Assembly (NCBI GenBank): GCA_030248135.1
Contig: JASANC010004600.1
Span: forward strand, 62,001 to 126,000
Origin: Theristus sp. LFF4_11
Lineage: Eukaryota; Nematoda; Chromadorea; Monhysterida; Xyalidae
Length of the DNA: 64,000 nt
Direction of reading: 5' to 3'
In this document: positions 47,821 through 60,030 of the stretch, piece after piece
How positions within the stretch are numbered: the first letter of the stretch is position 1
How the letters are laid out: the number at the start of each line of letters is the position of its first letter
Notes under the pieces: model-generated
Database searches by the model: none
The model's input: the letters and a program-made list of their open reading frames with translations, nothing else
Told to the model about the DNA's origin: nothing
Made by a program: the position numbers and the translations under genes

Positions 47821-48096
47821 AAAATGAGTTGTCTGCCAATTGAAAATCGCGTATTTGTCGTGAAAACGTTTTACGCGAAGATTTTGTACGCGCAAAAGCC
47901 GAAAACCGTGGACTCGTTGAAAGAAATGATCGTGAACGCGTTTCAGTACGTGGACACTGAATTGTGCCAGAAAGTGATCTTGTCAGTGGCCAATAGGGCT
48001 GGATTTTGCATTGAAGCTGACGGCTCACATTTCGATCAGTATTTGCTTTATTTTTTGACAGTTTTTTGCTCCATTTGTGACGTTATCGACGAATAA
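47821..48096 (+). pseudogene. Mariner-type transposase, internally deleted
   Basis: MSCLPIENRVFVVKTFYAK matches the start of DUF4817/mariner transposases. The frame jumps directly to the C-terminal part: KPKTVDSLKEMIVNAFQ, then CQKVILSVANRAGFCIEADG and SHFDQYL. The DDE catalytic centre is missing, so it cannot be active by itself. Confidence 0.7.
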
Positions 48097-48578
48097 ATCC
48101 GATGTGAGATTGAAAAAATGCTGTTTTTATGCAAAAATTCGTTTTTCGCCGAACTTTGCTTCCGTACAGGGGCAATATTGTTTCGGTTAGGCTGAAAATT
48201 GGTGGAGGTCTAAGTTTGTGATTCATAAGTAAGCGACTAAAATTTCAGCTCAAACGGTCTAACCGTTGGCGAGTTAGAGCGATTCAAAGTTGCACCCACT
48301 ACTTTTGGACCACTCTGTATTCTGAACAAAACGCATGGAAACCAATCAAGTTTTCCATTCTCTGCGCGGAATAGCAAACGAAAAACATGTTTCACATCCA
48401 CTGGCACAACAGCGATCAACCGACAACAAAGACAATAAGTTTTGTATCAAGAGCGAGTGAACAAATGGGGGAGAAAGTTGATTCATCGAAACTGAAATGA
48501 TATAGCAACAAATCTGATAAAAACAAAAAAAACTTACGCTCTCGACAATCGAGTGCAAACGCGTGTTTGTTCGTCCAG

Positions 48579-51500
48579 TCAATACTGCGCGATCACGTTC
48601 ATGTCCTTGTGTTCATGCGTCAAATCGTCAGAAGCCGGAGCGGCGACCGGCTCCGGGTGCTCCAACGACGCGAACATGTCGTGCTGCCACACGTCGCCGC
48701 CGCTGCCGCCGCTGCGACTGCGGCCGCCGTAGCGATCTGCGCACGACAGTTTAATAATTTTAAATGAGAATTTTGAAAAAAACGAGATTTTTAGGGCTTT
48801 TTGAAGCCTAGGAGGAGACGATCCAAGAATCCCAGTTATCCAAGTGCAAGCTATCGTCATATAACCAAACGTATATGCAAGGGATGTTTCATACAACCAA
48901 CCGCCGTGATCGCCACCGCCACCCCGGTAGCCGTACGGTCGTCGGAATGAGCCGCCACGGCCGAATCGGCCGCCTCGGGCGAACTCCGACCGTGAATCAC
49001 GCTCGCGATCGCGATCATCGTGCTGAAAACATTCAACGTGAAAATGAAACGTTCTACAACGAATCGAATACAGTACGCTGATTGTCTGAATCAGCCGAGC
49101 TGACGGACCAATCAACACAGTGTTCAGAAAGATAACACGTTCTCTATTGCAGGCACACCCCGGCTGCATGCGACACACAGAGCGGTCGGGAGCGAATGGT
49201 TTGTTGAGCTTTTAGTGTTGTCCTCACAAAAAAAAACAAACAAAAGAGGGTTGACAAATGAGGAAAGCACACTATAACGAACTGGATTTCCAATCAAAAC
49301 TGACGCGGCCACACGTGATCTCACCTCAAAATAGCCGTAGCCCCTCGGAATTTTCGTCGGGTCAGACAACACCAGCTGCGGGCGGTCTTTCTCCTCGCCC
49401 GGACGGTACACCACCGTCGTCTGCGAACCGGCCGCCCACGCCCCTCGGCCCATTGTACCGCGATAACCGTCTGACAATAACAAAACTTACATTTGCATTG
49501 TTTTTTTTTGTTAAGAATAGGATAGAAAAAGAAGACAAGTATGAGAAACACAAATGCCTGATTTGACTACTTAAAATTAGTACTTTCTGGACCTTGAAGG
49601 CTTTCATAACTACACAACTTTGCACAGCAACAAAAGCAGTGAACTTCGTCGAGAGTCGAGATGAGACGTTTTCATTCGTCAAAGAACAATTCGTAAAAAA
49701 AGTGACGCAAAATAATTGGCCGAAACAAAATTTAAAAAAACCCACCCCTGCCGCGCGCACGTCCGCCGCGGTACGAGAATCCGCCACCACCACCGCGGCC
49801 ACCAAACGGACTGGAATTTATAGTGGTCGCATCAGGCTAGTATTTGGTGGGATGTGTTGGAGTTGTTGATGGTGGAATATGTGAAAGTGTGAATGGTTTG
49901 CCGGGCCACGCACTAAATGAAGAAAAAGAACATCAACTACAACGACTCGCTGTTTTGCGGACACGTCCATCCAGGATTCCAGTTGTATCGGACGAAATTT
50001 AGGGCACTGACCAAAAAAATATTGTTTGGTGCATGCTTGCCGACAACGAACGGTAACCTCGGTGGGTAAGGAGAGGTCGACCCGCGGAAAATATTGGCGG
50101 TAATTTTTTTCAGAATTATGCGCACTAGCCTTTACGGCACAGACGCAATCTGTTTTTGATTGGATAAACAGTAAAACTTGCAAAACAAATAATAAAACAA
50201 GAAAAACGCCCGATCTTAGACGTTCGCTGCAAAGATAAAAGAATCGTTTTCGTTCATCATTTTCAGTACACCAAACTCAGAAGATCGAAAACATTTTTTT
50301 AACAAGCAACAAACCGATATGAGCCTCTTTGAGGGGCAACCCAAGTGGGGCGGTCATCCATGTATTGCCTTGATTGCTGTTTTTCGCTGAAATAACAAAT
50401 TATTTTTGTACATATTGACAAAATACAACAAAAATACCAAAGTCCAAAGCCGTGGTACTGTATGTCTCCATAGAGTACAGTATCTGCCATCGTTTGTCTC
50501 AAAACAATGTGATTTTCATGAACATATTGGGAAATTGAGCAAAAATCGAAACAAAAAGTTATGGTGAAAAAATTTTGCCTTCACGCCAAGAGACGTCTGC
50601 TGGCTGCAGTTTGCAGCTGTCATTACCGGACAAAAAAACGACAGGAGAAAGCGAGACCGCACTCCATAGACATACCATACATAACAACAAAAACCAGACA
50701 CAAAAAAACCGAAAAGAAACGAAAAACGAAAGAACCACTGACGGAAAACTCGCAAAGCCGCCGATGCGACGGCCGGAGCTGAGCGTGTACGGCTGCGTCA
50801 CGTCTCTCGGTTGCACCACTGTCGTTGTCTCCGATTCAACTAGTCCACGTTTGCGATCACCATCACCATCAACATCGCGATCAACAGTCTCCACTTTTTG
50901 GCGAGGTCGTGGCGACCTATAAATTTTTAGCGCACACGTTTATTCAATTTCAAACTCAAGCAGCCATCGTGTGAACTGCTAATAGACTGGGTTACTACGA
51001 CAGAACTCCAGGAGAAACTGAAGCGTGAAGTTCAACCGGGCCAATCAAAAAGAGCAATTTTGTGATCCCCGCACTCCAGTTTTGCCAAAAAAAGCAGGTA
51101 CCGTACAGTCGAACTCTAAATTGTAGGCAATCAAATGATTGGTGGTCACGTGACGCATTCTTTTCTGCAAGAGGACTCCGCCTCCACAGCAATGTCTGCA
51201 CAGAAAGCATGCATCACGTGACCACCCAACTAATCAGCCGATTGCCTATGATTTAAAAGTTCGAGATCTGAAACGTAGAGTTCACATTGGTACCTCGAAC
51301 GACTGCGCGAATTGTTACGACGTTTCGTCCGCTCCGTTTTGCTCTTCGATCGGTCTTGTTCCCGGTGGCGATCTCTGAAACGAAAAAAAAACAAACGTGG
51401 AAATAATTTTATTCGTTTGGTATTTGGACAAGAAACGGAAAAGATAAAGGAAACCAACTTCTCGCGCTGCTTTTCATCACGTGATTCTTTCGGTGGTTCG

Positions 51501-53172
51501 TCCGATTCGCGCTGCTCCATTTGCCGATGACCAGTTGTTGTTGCTGTTGACGATGTTGCCACTGGACCAACATTCAGACCTTCCTTTGCCCATCTGAAAT
51601 CATACAAAATGGCCATTTTCTTCTATATCTTGAAGCTTTTTTTGAAATTCTTCAATGCTACCGTTGTGCCAAGAATATCGATGATTGTTGACCGGACGTC
51701 GACGATTTGTCGCGTTTCGCCTGATATCGTGGATCGATTTTGACGGCTTCCTGAAGTCATTTTTGTTATACTTTGCGAAAAAAAAACAGAAAACTCAGAT
51801 AAAACTGAACAAACAGCATGCATGGAGGGAGACCTATAAAAACGTTTTGTGACAGTGAATGCCTTTCGACTTTCAGGGTTAAGGCAATTAAACACAGAAG
51901 CGTTTACATATCGCCCATCACGACACACAACACAAACACAACAGCAAACAAAACAGCTTTCCGTCGGAACAAAAACAAAATGTGAGAAAATTCACACCAA
52001 TTTCGATTTCGACCGTCGCCGGTAACGATGATCATCTGAAAAAAGTCAGTTGAAAATTTTTAACTTTAATTTTATTTTATTTGTTCGCGCGCCGGTTCCG
52101 GAAACCCTAAGGTACCAAACTCCGGCGGAAACGGGCAATACTGCCCCGAACCCAATTTACCCTCGGCTTTGGAGGGAGCAGACCATTAGATCTTGTTGGT
52201 CACTTTCGTTTCTCCATTATGTGTCTCGTCCGCAGCGAGGTTCGAACTTTCCACCTGCAGAACGGTAGGCGAAAGCGCTACACCTGCGCTACAGACGCGA
52301 CAAATCTAATCGACACACAAAACAGTTGAAAAGAAAAACAAAATCTAATTCAACGCGGAAAAAAGAAAGAAAAAACGTAAAATAATTCCGTGATTTGCGA
52401 ACCAGAAAACTCGCTGCGCGTGCACAACGCTCGTTGTCCCTCGTTTTCGAAACGCCACATTTCGAACGACGACGGATCGAAACTGTAAACCGGCTGCTCC
52501 GGTTCCGCGGGGGGCGGCGGCGGTGCCTCGTTTGTGCCGTTCAATTGTTTTTCTGGTTTATCTTTCTGCCGCTCACTTGTGTTGTTGTTCGGTTGTGTTC
52601 GACGTTTCTGACGTTCCGAATCACTCGAACTGCTACAACAAGTGATTTATTGATAAAAGCGCTTGCCGTGAGTTCTGTTGGATTGGAACTTCTGTCGGAG
52701 TCGGACGGAAGGGAAGGTCCATTCACATATGTTCGTTCATCCTCACCCAGCGGCTTCTTAATCACAAGTTGAATGTTTAAACAAAAGGTTTATGTCTGTA
52801 CGAAACTATCTAACTACTGACTCCCCTTGGACAGTACAAAGGCACGTTATATAATCACAGACCACATGAATAATCGCCTATTATCTACTTTAAGAAAATT
52901 AAACAAAACACAAAAACATCGGAGCGAATTGGACGGACAGACCTCTTTGACTTCGAGCGACGCCGTCGTTCATCTTTGGCACGTTTCGTCAGTCTGCTTC
53001 GTTTTCGATCCGTTCGAGAACCGGATCGAGAGCGAGTGCGTCGTCGTCGCCGCTCGGATCGAGCATTTCGACGTCTGCTGCTGCTGTTTCGATCACGCGA
53101 CCGAGTCCGACTGCGTGAACGACTCCGGCTGCGACTCCGTTTGCGGTCGCCGCGACGCGACAACGACGGCAT
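48579..53172 (-). CDS. RS- and RGG-rich nuclear protein with Btz/SELOR-like motif (THRAP3/BCLAF1- or CASC3-related)
   Basis: Eleven minus-strand exons, all in phase: 53172-52943, 52632-52403, 52035-51998, 51750-51662, 51593-51459, 51374-51294, 50916-50743, 49810-49746, 49470-49325, 49022-48902, 48736-48579. The product is about 488 aa. The N-terminus is an RS domain (RSRSRSRSRSRTRSRDRNSS), with further SR stretches in the middle. PPPPPAEPEQPVYSFDPSSF and VKIDPRYQAKRDKS follow. RGG-type boxes flank SDPTKIPRGYGYFEHDDRD. WQHDMFASLE lies near the end. IPR..G.FxHD..R plus W.HD.F is the signature of the eIF4A3-binding Btz domain of CASC3/Barentsz and of THRAP3-type proteins. A role in splicing or mRNP packaging in the nucleus is inferred. 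A SINE and a MITE lie in introns. Confidence 0.8.
51106..51266. mobile_element. CAGTCGAACTC-family MITE
   Basis: CAGTCGAACTCTAAATTGTA at the left (after TA) is mirrored by AATCAGCCGATTGCCTATGA..AGTTCGAG. It lies in intron 6 of the RS/RGG gene. Confidence 0.75.
52070..52310 (-). mobile_element. tRNA-derived SINE
   Basis: On the minus strand, GTCTGTAGCGCAGGTGTAGC fits an A box and GAAAGTTCGAACCTCGCTGC a B box. The body then reads GAGGGTAAATTGGGTTCGGG and CCGGAGTTTGGTACCTTAGG. It lies in intron 2 of the RS/RGG gene. Body fragments recur at 15890-15990 and 35195-35305. Confidence 0.65.
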
Positions 53173-53506
53173 TTGTTTTTATGATACAAATTTTTGCTTT
53201 TGATTTTCTGTGTTTGTCAAATTCAAATATAAGAAGATATATAAGAAGAATTTTTATATCCTTTGTGCTTTGTGCATGTGCAGGGTTCAAATTTTTTCAA
53301 ACTTTTTTAAAAGTCTTTTTTTAAATCAGGATTTAATAAATTAATTTTTAAATTAAAAAAAAACGAATTTTGGCCATCAAAATTGGTCGGTATATCAAAA
53401 TTGTGCTTTCATCATCTGAAAATGCGTTTAAGACACTTTCCACAGAAAGTGACATTAACCTAGCCATCCAGTCCAGAGTCTCCAGTCCAAGGGGTTGGGT
53501 TATGGG

Positions 53507-55038
53507 TAGGGATGGAGCCTGTTCCGGTCCGGATTCCGGATTCCGGATTCCGGCGCCTAAAATTGGATCCGGATCCGGTCCGGATTCCGGCGCAATTTTG
53601 CCGGATCCGGCCGGATCCGGCCGGAATGGCCGAGACCCGCGAATTAACCAGTTGATTCCTCCGTTTCAAAGCTGTTCAGTGGTTTGACAAATTTGTTTCG
53701 GTGCTTTGTTGGTTTTGTTGTTGTGCATTTGACATGTGATCAGTGAGCGTTTCTTTAGTTTAGTGTTCTGTTCAATGGTAAATGGTTAACTGCTTTTGTC
53801 TTGAGTGGTAAACTTATGTGCAGCATCGTCTACTTTAAAAAACGTGGCTGTCAGCTTTTGGCCGACGTTGTTGATGAACAATAGCAGGTTTTTTTGAAAT
53901 CAGCCATCTTCGTTGATCATATTCAGTTAGCTGTCAAACAGTTCCTTTTTTGTGAGCCCCAGAACACCAGCGATTTTAGCGACGTGTGTTACAGTGGGTG
54001 TGCGGGGGTGCCGTGATTCCCTAAAACCCGATAAACCCTCCCAACGACCAATCCACGAGACGACGAATCCATTTCAATGGTGTTGCCCGCCGTTTGCGCA
54101 CTGAAGCAGCGTATCGAACAAGTCGATGCGAGTGGCATTGGTACGACGAAAAAACGCTGCTGACCAGCATCGACACACGCTTCCGTGCGCGTTTCCACAA
54201 CGAATCCAACATCATGGCCACGTACGTTGAACCGCGATGCAAGAATACTGCAGTCGTCTTCGAAAATGAAGGCGCGATTCGTTGTGAACTACTTCACATT
54301 GCAAAGAAAATTTTGAAACGACCGGAGACGCCCACAAACTGCGACGATACATCAGAGATCGCGAACAACGACGATGACGAAAGTGAACGCGAGCCGGAAC
54401 CAAAAAAGAAATCGACTGGCCTCTACGGAGGCATCGAGTTTCACGTTGCGCGACCGCGCAACCCGTCAGGCGAATCCAGTCTCGAAGACGAACTGCGCGG
54501 CGAAATGAATATGTACGAGTCGGATGATTTTATCGACGAACCGGACAAAAGCAATCTAATGCTAGACTTTTGGCGGGCTGAACTCGTCTAAATACCCCAA
54601 ACTATCGACAATCGCGCGCAGATACCTGGCACCGCTACCAACAAGCGTGGCAAGCGAACGAATGTTCTCTGAAGCCAGGCAGGTGATTGTGTACAGCCGA
54701 TCTTGTCTGTCAACTCAGAACGCCGAAAAGGTCATGTTTCTGAATGGAGTGTTGCCAGCACTTGATTATCCCCATGCGATGTGAATTTTGTCAATTGTTG
54801 TTGTTGTTGTAATTTTTGGTTGGTTCACGTGCTGTGTCTTGCTGACTTTGTTTCTGTGTCAGTGCTGTTTTATGCTGAAAATGTAATGAAGAAGCGACGA
54901 AATGTGCGTAGATGTTTTTAGACATAAAAAGGCCATTCCGGTCCGGATTCCGGCAATTTTTGCCGGATCCGGCCCGGCCGGAATGGGCTTTTGCCGGATC
55001 CGGCCCGGATTCCGGCAAATTTGCCGGATCCATCCCTA
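53507..55038 (+). mobile_element. hAT element, deletion derivative with perfect 8-bp target duplication
   Basis: Ends are TAGGGATGGAGCC and GGATCCATCCCTA, and GTTATGGG is duplicated exactly at 53499-53506 and 55039-55046. Subterminal CCGGATCCGG and CCGGATTCCGG repeats crowd both ends, as in many hATs. It sits between the divergent starts of the RS/RGG gene and cysteine dioxygenase. Confidence 0.9.
54094..54784 (+). pseudogene. hAT transposase, C-terminal part with frameshift
   Basis: One frame gives LLTSIDTRFRARFHNES, a degenerate LDPRFK-type region, then an acidic linker and SNLMLDFWRAEL, ending at 54591. The adjacent frame continues with LSTIARRYLAPLPTSVASER and MFSEARQVIVYSRSCLS, the hAT dimerisation domain, to a stop at 54784. 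The BED finger and catalytic N-terminal part are missing. Confidence 0.8.
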
Positions 55039-55477
55039 GTTATGGGTTGGCTTTGACCCGTTTTGTGTTGATAAATTGAATCGAAACGGACTGGATAGAA
55101 CAGGAACGTTTTTTTTATTTTAAAACTTTTTCGCGATTTCGGAATCTGAAAAGAAATTTCGAAAGTGTCACCATTATTTCTGTCCTCTGCTGAGTCATCA
55201 TCACTCATCAGCACCGACCTTCGTTCGCTTCTCCAACGTATTATGCGACTGGCCGCGCTTCCCAGCAGTAGTGTGCAATTGTTGCGGATTCTTTTTGCAA
55301 ACCTTATCATCACGACTTGTTCCGGCTTTCTCAGACGGTGAGGTAAACCGCGGCGATTCACTTATTTAAAGACGAGTCGCTTATTTCATCAACTCAGCCA
55401 AGAAGGTTACAAAAAAAAATTCTGCGAGTCTTTCCCCCAGATTATCCAACTTTGAACACCAAAATTCAACAAACAAC

Positions 55478-56512
55478 ATGAGCCATATCCAGTTCGACCA
55501 GCTGCTTGCTGGATTCCGTGACCTGTTTTCACACGACGAAGTCAACATTGAAGAGGTTATGTACAGTTGAACTCTAAATTATAGGCAACCAGCTGATTGG
55601 TTGTGATCACGTGAATCATTTGATGCGTGCTTTCTGTACGCGGTGCGGGCAGTGCTGTGGAGGCAGAGTCTGTCCATTATAGGATGCATACATTATGTGA
55701 TCACCAACCAATCAGCTGATTCCCTGTAGAGTTCGACTACTATAGCTATCAGTCTTTTCTCTTTGTTACCTATTCTATTTTTGCGTTTGAAATCGATCCG
55801 GTTTTTTAATGAATTATTCTGCAGGTGAAAAATTTGATGTCCGCTTATCAAAGCAATCGCAATGACTGGCAGCCGTTCAATTTTGTCGATCCGAATCGGT
55901 AAGATAAAAAATATCGAAAAAATCTCAACAAATTTTAAACTTCCATTGTTCTACAGCTATACTCGCAACCTGATCGACCAAGGCAATGGGAAATACAACG
56001 TGATGCTGCTCTGCTGGGGTCCTCGAATGCGTAGCAGGTTCGTTGTTGTTGTTCATCGCCCAGGGTGGGAAAGGTAGTGACGCAACTTGGCCGATCCAGC
56101 GGGCTCGGCCGGGTGGCGCTGTGTAGGAGCTGCGTCGTGTCCGCTTGTAGCAGAAGTCGTTATATGAGCAGAAACCATATGATTTGGCAACGCTTGTTAA
56201 TGAAACAACACGTCCGGGAAATCTGACTGTCAAAAAAAATTCTAGTTTGGATTTACCCTGGAATTTTTTCGCGGAACTGAAATTCATAAACGTATAACGT
56301 TGCGCATAAAACAAGTTGAAAGCTTCCAAAACAGTTTTCGTCACTTCACTCCAGCATTCACGACCACGCAAACGCGCACTGCTTCATGAAAGTGCTCGCC
56401 GGAAGTCTGGAGGAGACCCGGTACAATTGGCCGAACGAATCATCCGAGCACATGGACAAAATGGAACACGGACAACAGACGTTGCACTTGAACGAAGTTG
56501 CTTACATCAACG
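55478..56512 (+). CDS. cdo-1: Cysteine dioxygenase, first four exons (3' end not in the window or hidden)
   Basis: Exons: 55478-55555, 55825-55898, 55957-56037, 56355-56512, in phase, starting [20 protein letters not shown]. The enzyme oxidises L-cysteine to cysteine sulfinate in the cytosol, using non-haem iron. [20 protein letters not shown] and [18 protein letters not shown] match animal CDO1 closely. HDH supplies two of the three iron ligands, and the adjacent HC is the cysteine that crosslinks to a tyrosine in the mature enzyme. NEVAYIN ends exon 4 at a GTTGGT donor. The remaining part (LHRVEN region, third His ligand, crosslink Tyr, about 60 residues) is not visible up to 64000, so the next intron is at least 7.4 kb or the gene is broken. 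A MITE fills intron 1. Confidence 0.85.
55564..55738. mobile_element. CAGTCGAACTC-family MITE in intron 1 of cysteine dioxygenase
   Basis: CAGTTGAACTCTAAATTATA at the left is mirrored by TGTAGAGTTCGACTA at the right. Inside, GATCACGTGAATCATTTGATG faces ATACATTATGTGATCACCAA. It starts only 8 bp after the exon 1 donor. Confidence 0.8.
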
Positions 56513-56602
56513 GTTGGTACAATTGGCAAATGGTGCGATGCTGGTATACATGTATCTTATACGTTTTCACCCACCGGTTGTAGACATCCGAAAGCATATG
56601 TA

Positions 56603-57084
56603 CGGTATGGCCGATTAAACATGGCAGCTTTTTTCAGGGTTCAAGGAGCGCGCTAGTTTTGAATGAAAGAAAAAAATGTTCAGAAAGCAAACTGCGTGCC
56701 AAATTTGACGCGTTTTTGAAAACTAATGGATCATCCGCGCTATTCTGTGCATTCTTTCTCCTTTGCACACATGATTGGAAATTATGTTGGCATTTTTGAA
56801 AAAGAAAACTCCCAGTCTGCGACTGATCCCGCCTTGATGGACTGCCTCATTTATTCGGCCATACTTTACTACGAAACCTGAATGAAAGAAAAAACATTCA
56901 AAAACCCAATTGTAGCTCAACTTTGACGTGTTTTTTTAATTAATTTATTCTTGTGCCATTCTGTTCAATCTTTTTCCCTTACACACACGACTGGGATCTT
57001 GGCATTCTTGAAATAGACAACTCCTGCGACTAATCCCGCCTTGAGGGAGAATACAAGGACTGCTTTATTTATTCGGCCAGACCG
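56603..57084. mobile_element. TGGCCGAGTAAA-family MITE, one full and one partial copy in tandem
   Basis: The full copy (56603-56866) runs from CGGTATGGCCGATTAAACAT to TTTATTCGGCCATACT. A second right half (56868-57084) ends TTTATTCGGCCAGACCG before TA. Confidence 0.75.
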
Positions 57085-57141
57085 TATGTATAAACTCCAA
57101 AGGTTTGAGCTGATTCAATCTATCTATCTATCTATCATCTA

Positions 57142-58624
57142 TCTATTATACTAAGATAATAGTGGTGTCCGTGTCACTTTTTTGCAATTTGAATTGGCGC
57201 CCATTTTTGCTATTAAAGATAGCTAAATCTCAATTTCTTAAGCTACGGTATCAAAGCAAATCATTTCTCAAAAACGTTACTCTGTACTGCGAAGTCATCG
57301 TGATACTCTTTGGTCATCCGCGACAGCGCCTGAACATACGATTGACAATTAATTGCATTTGTTGCTGTTCAAACTGACCGAAAGCCAAAGATGAAAGAAA
57401 ACCAACAGTAAAGAATGGTTTCAATTGTTTTTTTTTAAATCAGGTTGCAAAACGACATCGAAATTGCAAGTGCACATTGCACTTTGCTTTTAAGACAATA
57501 TTTTTTATTATCATTTGGCCGAACAGTTGTTGCTTGGGAACTTTTTGAAAAAAAAATGTTCTAAAGTTATTGCTTGAGACTTTTTAAAAAACAGAAAAGT
57601 TTTATCTGAACAACTCAACCAAAAAATTAATTGCGAAATCAAATAAACGGTGTTTGTTAATGAAGTGCGTGATTAACTAAAAATCTGATTAGAAAGCAAG
57701 ATGGCTTTCAAAGCGGGTATTTGTTCATGTTCACTTTGAGAAAAGGTTTGGCATATATGTTAGGGTAACCGGGTAAAAGGTATGTTAAGGTATAAAAAAC
57801 AGTGCTTTTTAAATGTTTTTTTTTTATTTAAACGTCACTTTTTTATGTTTTTGTTAATTTTTTAAAAAAATTTTTTTGTACAAAAAAGGATTGGCTTAGA
57901 GCAGGCTGAACGGGTGATAAACATAACAGAAAAATTACAATCTTCGCATTTTAAATTTGTTTTCAACACGCTGGTTTAATTAGAATGTGTCAATTTCAAA
58001 AAAAAAACAAAAATTAAAAATTGCAATTGCAATTTTTATAAAAAGTTACTTTTTGTCGTGTCAATTCAACTAACTTTAAAATCGCGGCGCTCTTCACTAA
58101 TGCGTGGCCCAAGACAAAATGAATGGCCCATCGCAAAATGAATGTCCAACGATTTGAATACATTCTTAAAAGTGATTTTTGGTCTGAGGTTGATTGATCT
58201 TATCAAAAAGGCTTGGCTCATGTTTAGGATTATGAACCTACAATGACTCATTGCAAGCAGCATTTTCACCTTAGCCAAAAGGCTTCGCTTAGGACTAGGA
58301 TTAGGTTTAGGATTAGGAACCTACTCATTTTGCGATGGGCCACGTAAAAGTAAAGAGCGCCAAAATCGCTTTACATATTTTTTACGGGAACAGCCATTGA
58401 CCGTTGGTGATTAAAAAAGATTGTTTTAACTTTAAAAGGGAATGCAGTAAAGATTGTGTTCTTGATCAGAAGATTGTATTTGTTCATTTGAACGGGAACG
58501 ACTAAAGCAGCTCAAAATCAAAATGCAACGCATTTTTAGCACGGTTCAAAAGGCCAAAATTCCCTCAAAAATAATAATTGTATTTATCAGCTAACCGTGC
58601 CGTAGGCACGGGTCAATTGGCTAG
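57142..58624 (+). mobile_element. Non-autonomous Helitron, copy 2
   Basis: It starts TCTATTATACTAAGATAATA after a TATC run. It ends with the hairpin CCGTGCCGTAGGCACGG and GTCAATTGGCTAG at 58621-58624. The next Helitron copy begins at the following base. Confidence 0.8.
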
Positions 58625-60030
58625 TTATACTAAAAATGCAATTTGTCTGTGTGTGGCACTTTTTTGCAATTTGAATTGGCGCCCTTTTTTGCTACTTAAG
58701 AAAACTCCATCTCAATTTCCTTAACCTATTTTTAATTAATGTCAGTTGAGATTGTTTTCTCAAAACGTCGCTCTTCATAGCTGGAGTCATCATGATACTC
58801 TTTGGACAACAGAGACAGTTCAGCGCAGCATAGGCAAATGGAAGCGTGGCTGATCAAAACTTGATGATCGACTGGGAAAGATGTAACAAAACCGTCATTG
58901 AAAAAAGTTTGAACTTTTTTGTTTTTAAAAATCGGGTTGCAAAACGCACATCGACATCGGCATTGCAAGTTGCACTTTGGATTCAAAACAAGTAAATTTC
59001 ATTGAAATTGATACTCCATGTTTCATTTTCAAATTGATACTCCATGGTTATGAGCGATAATTTCAACGTAACGCACGATGGGAAACTGGCAATTGTTGCT
59101 GCTCAAAACTTGACGAGCGACTGCGAAAGATGTAACAAAACCGTCTCTGAAAAAAAGTTAGTTTTTCAATTGGGTCGAAATGGTATTTACCATTCATTTT
59201 CACTTTGCAAAATGTTTGGGTCATGTTGGGGTAAACGGGTAAAAAGAGGCAATGACTGCAAAACGAAATTATAAACGTCACTTTTTTGTTTCTTCTATTC
59301 ATTTTCACTTTGCTAAAAAGGCTTGGCTTAGGTAAACGGGTAAAAGAAGCATTAGCTTTTTAAAACGGGTAATTGAAAAAAAAGTTAATTTTTATGTTTT
59401 TATTCAATCTTACTTCACATACAAAAAGGCTTGACTTAGGTTAGGGTGAACGGGTAAAAATAGCAAAATCATAAACTTCGCATTTTTACTTTGCAAAAAA
59501 GGATTGGCTTAGGTAAACGGGTAAAAGAAGCATTAGCTTTTTTAAACGGGTAATTGAAAAAAAACGTTAATTTTTATGTTTTTATTCAATCTTACTTCAC
59601 ATACAAAAAGGCTTGACTTAGGTTAGGGTGAACGGGGAAAAATAGCAAAATCATAAACTTCGCATTTTCACTTTACAAAAAAGGCTTGGCTTAGGTAAAC
59701 GGGTGAAAAAAGCATTAGCTTTTTAAAACTGGTAAATGAAAAAAACGTGAGTTTTTATATTTTTTATTCAATTTTACTTCACTTACAAAAAGGCTTGCCT
59801 TCGGTTAGGGTGAACGGGTAAAAATAGCAAAATCATAAACTTCGCATTTTTTATTTATTTAAATACATTAAAAAATATTGTATTGTTGGCGACTTCACGA
59901 CAGCTCAAGGTAAATTTTCTTCAGGGTTATTATTCAGTAAACGTTACTGTTTTTTCTTTCTAAGTCAATGCCAGTTCACCAAAAAGGCTTGGCATTGATT
60001 AAGCCACATACGCTCGGGTCAATTGGCTAG
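58625..60030 (+). mobile_element. Non-autonomous Helitron, copy 3 (joined tail to head)
   Basis: It begins TTATACTAAAAATGCAATTT directly after the CTAG of copy 2. It ends GGGTCAATTGGCTAG at 60030, with the 3' hairpin reduced to CGCTCGGG. Internally, about 200-bp units with GGCTTGACTTAGGTTAGGG and ATAAACTTCGCATTTT repeat three times between 59320 and 59850. Confidence 0.75.

Larger units (their letters stand above)
43072..48317 (+). mobile_element. Mariner-type element enlarged by nested insertions (foldback, Penelope-like, Helitron)
   Basis: The left end CAAAGTGATCCAAAAGTAGT (after TA) is mirrored by the right end ACTTTTGGACCACTCTG (before TA). Inverted repeats continue inward: TAGTCGCTTACTTAGAAAGC, CTCAAACTTAGACCTCCACC and CAGCATTTTTCTGTCTCACA on the left, with their reverse complements at 48100-48240. 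A shortened transposase frame lies at 47821-48096. The interior is occupied by unrelated elements annotated separately. Confidence 0.8.

Noticed and set aside
54918..55361. Minus-strand ORF containing MSDDDSAEDRNNGD as a gene between hAT and cysteine dioxygenase
   Set aside because: It overlaps the hAT end and its target duplication, and no junction to other exons was found; a short 5' exon cannot be excluded.
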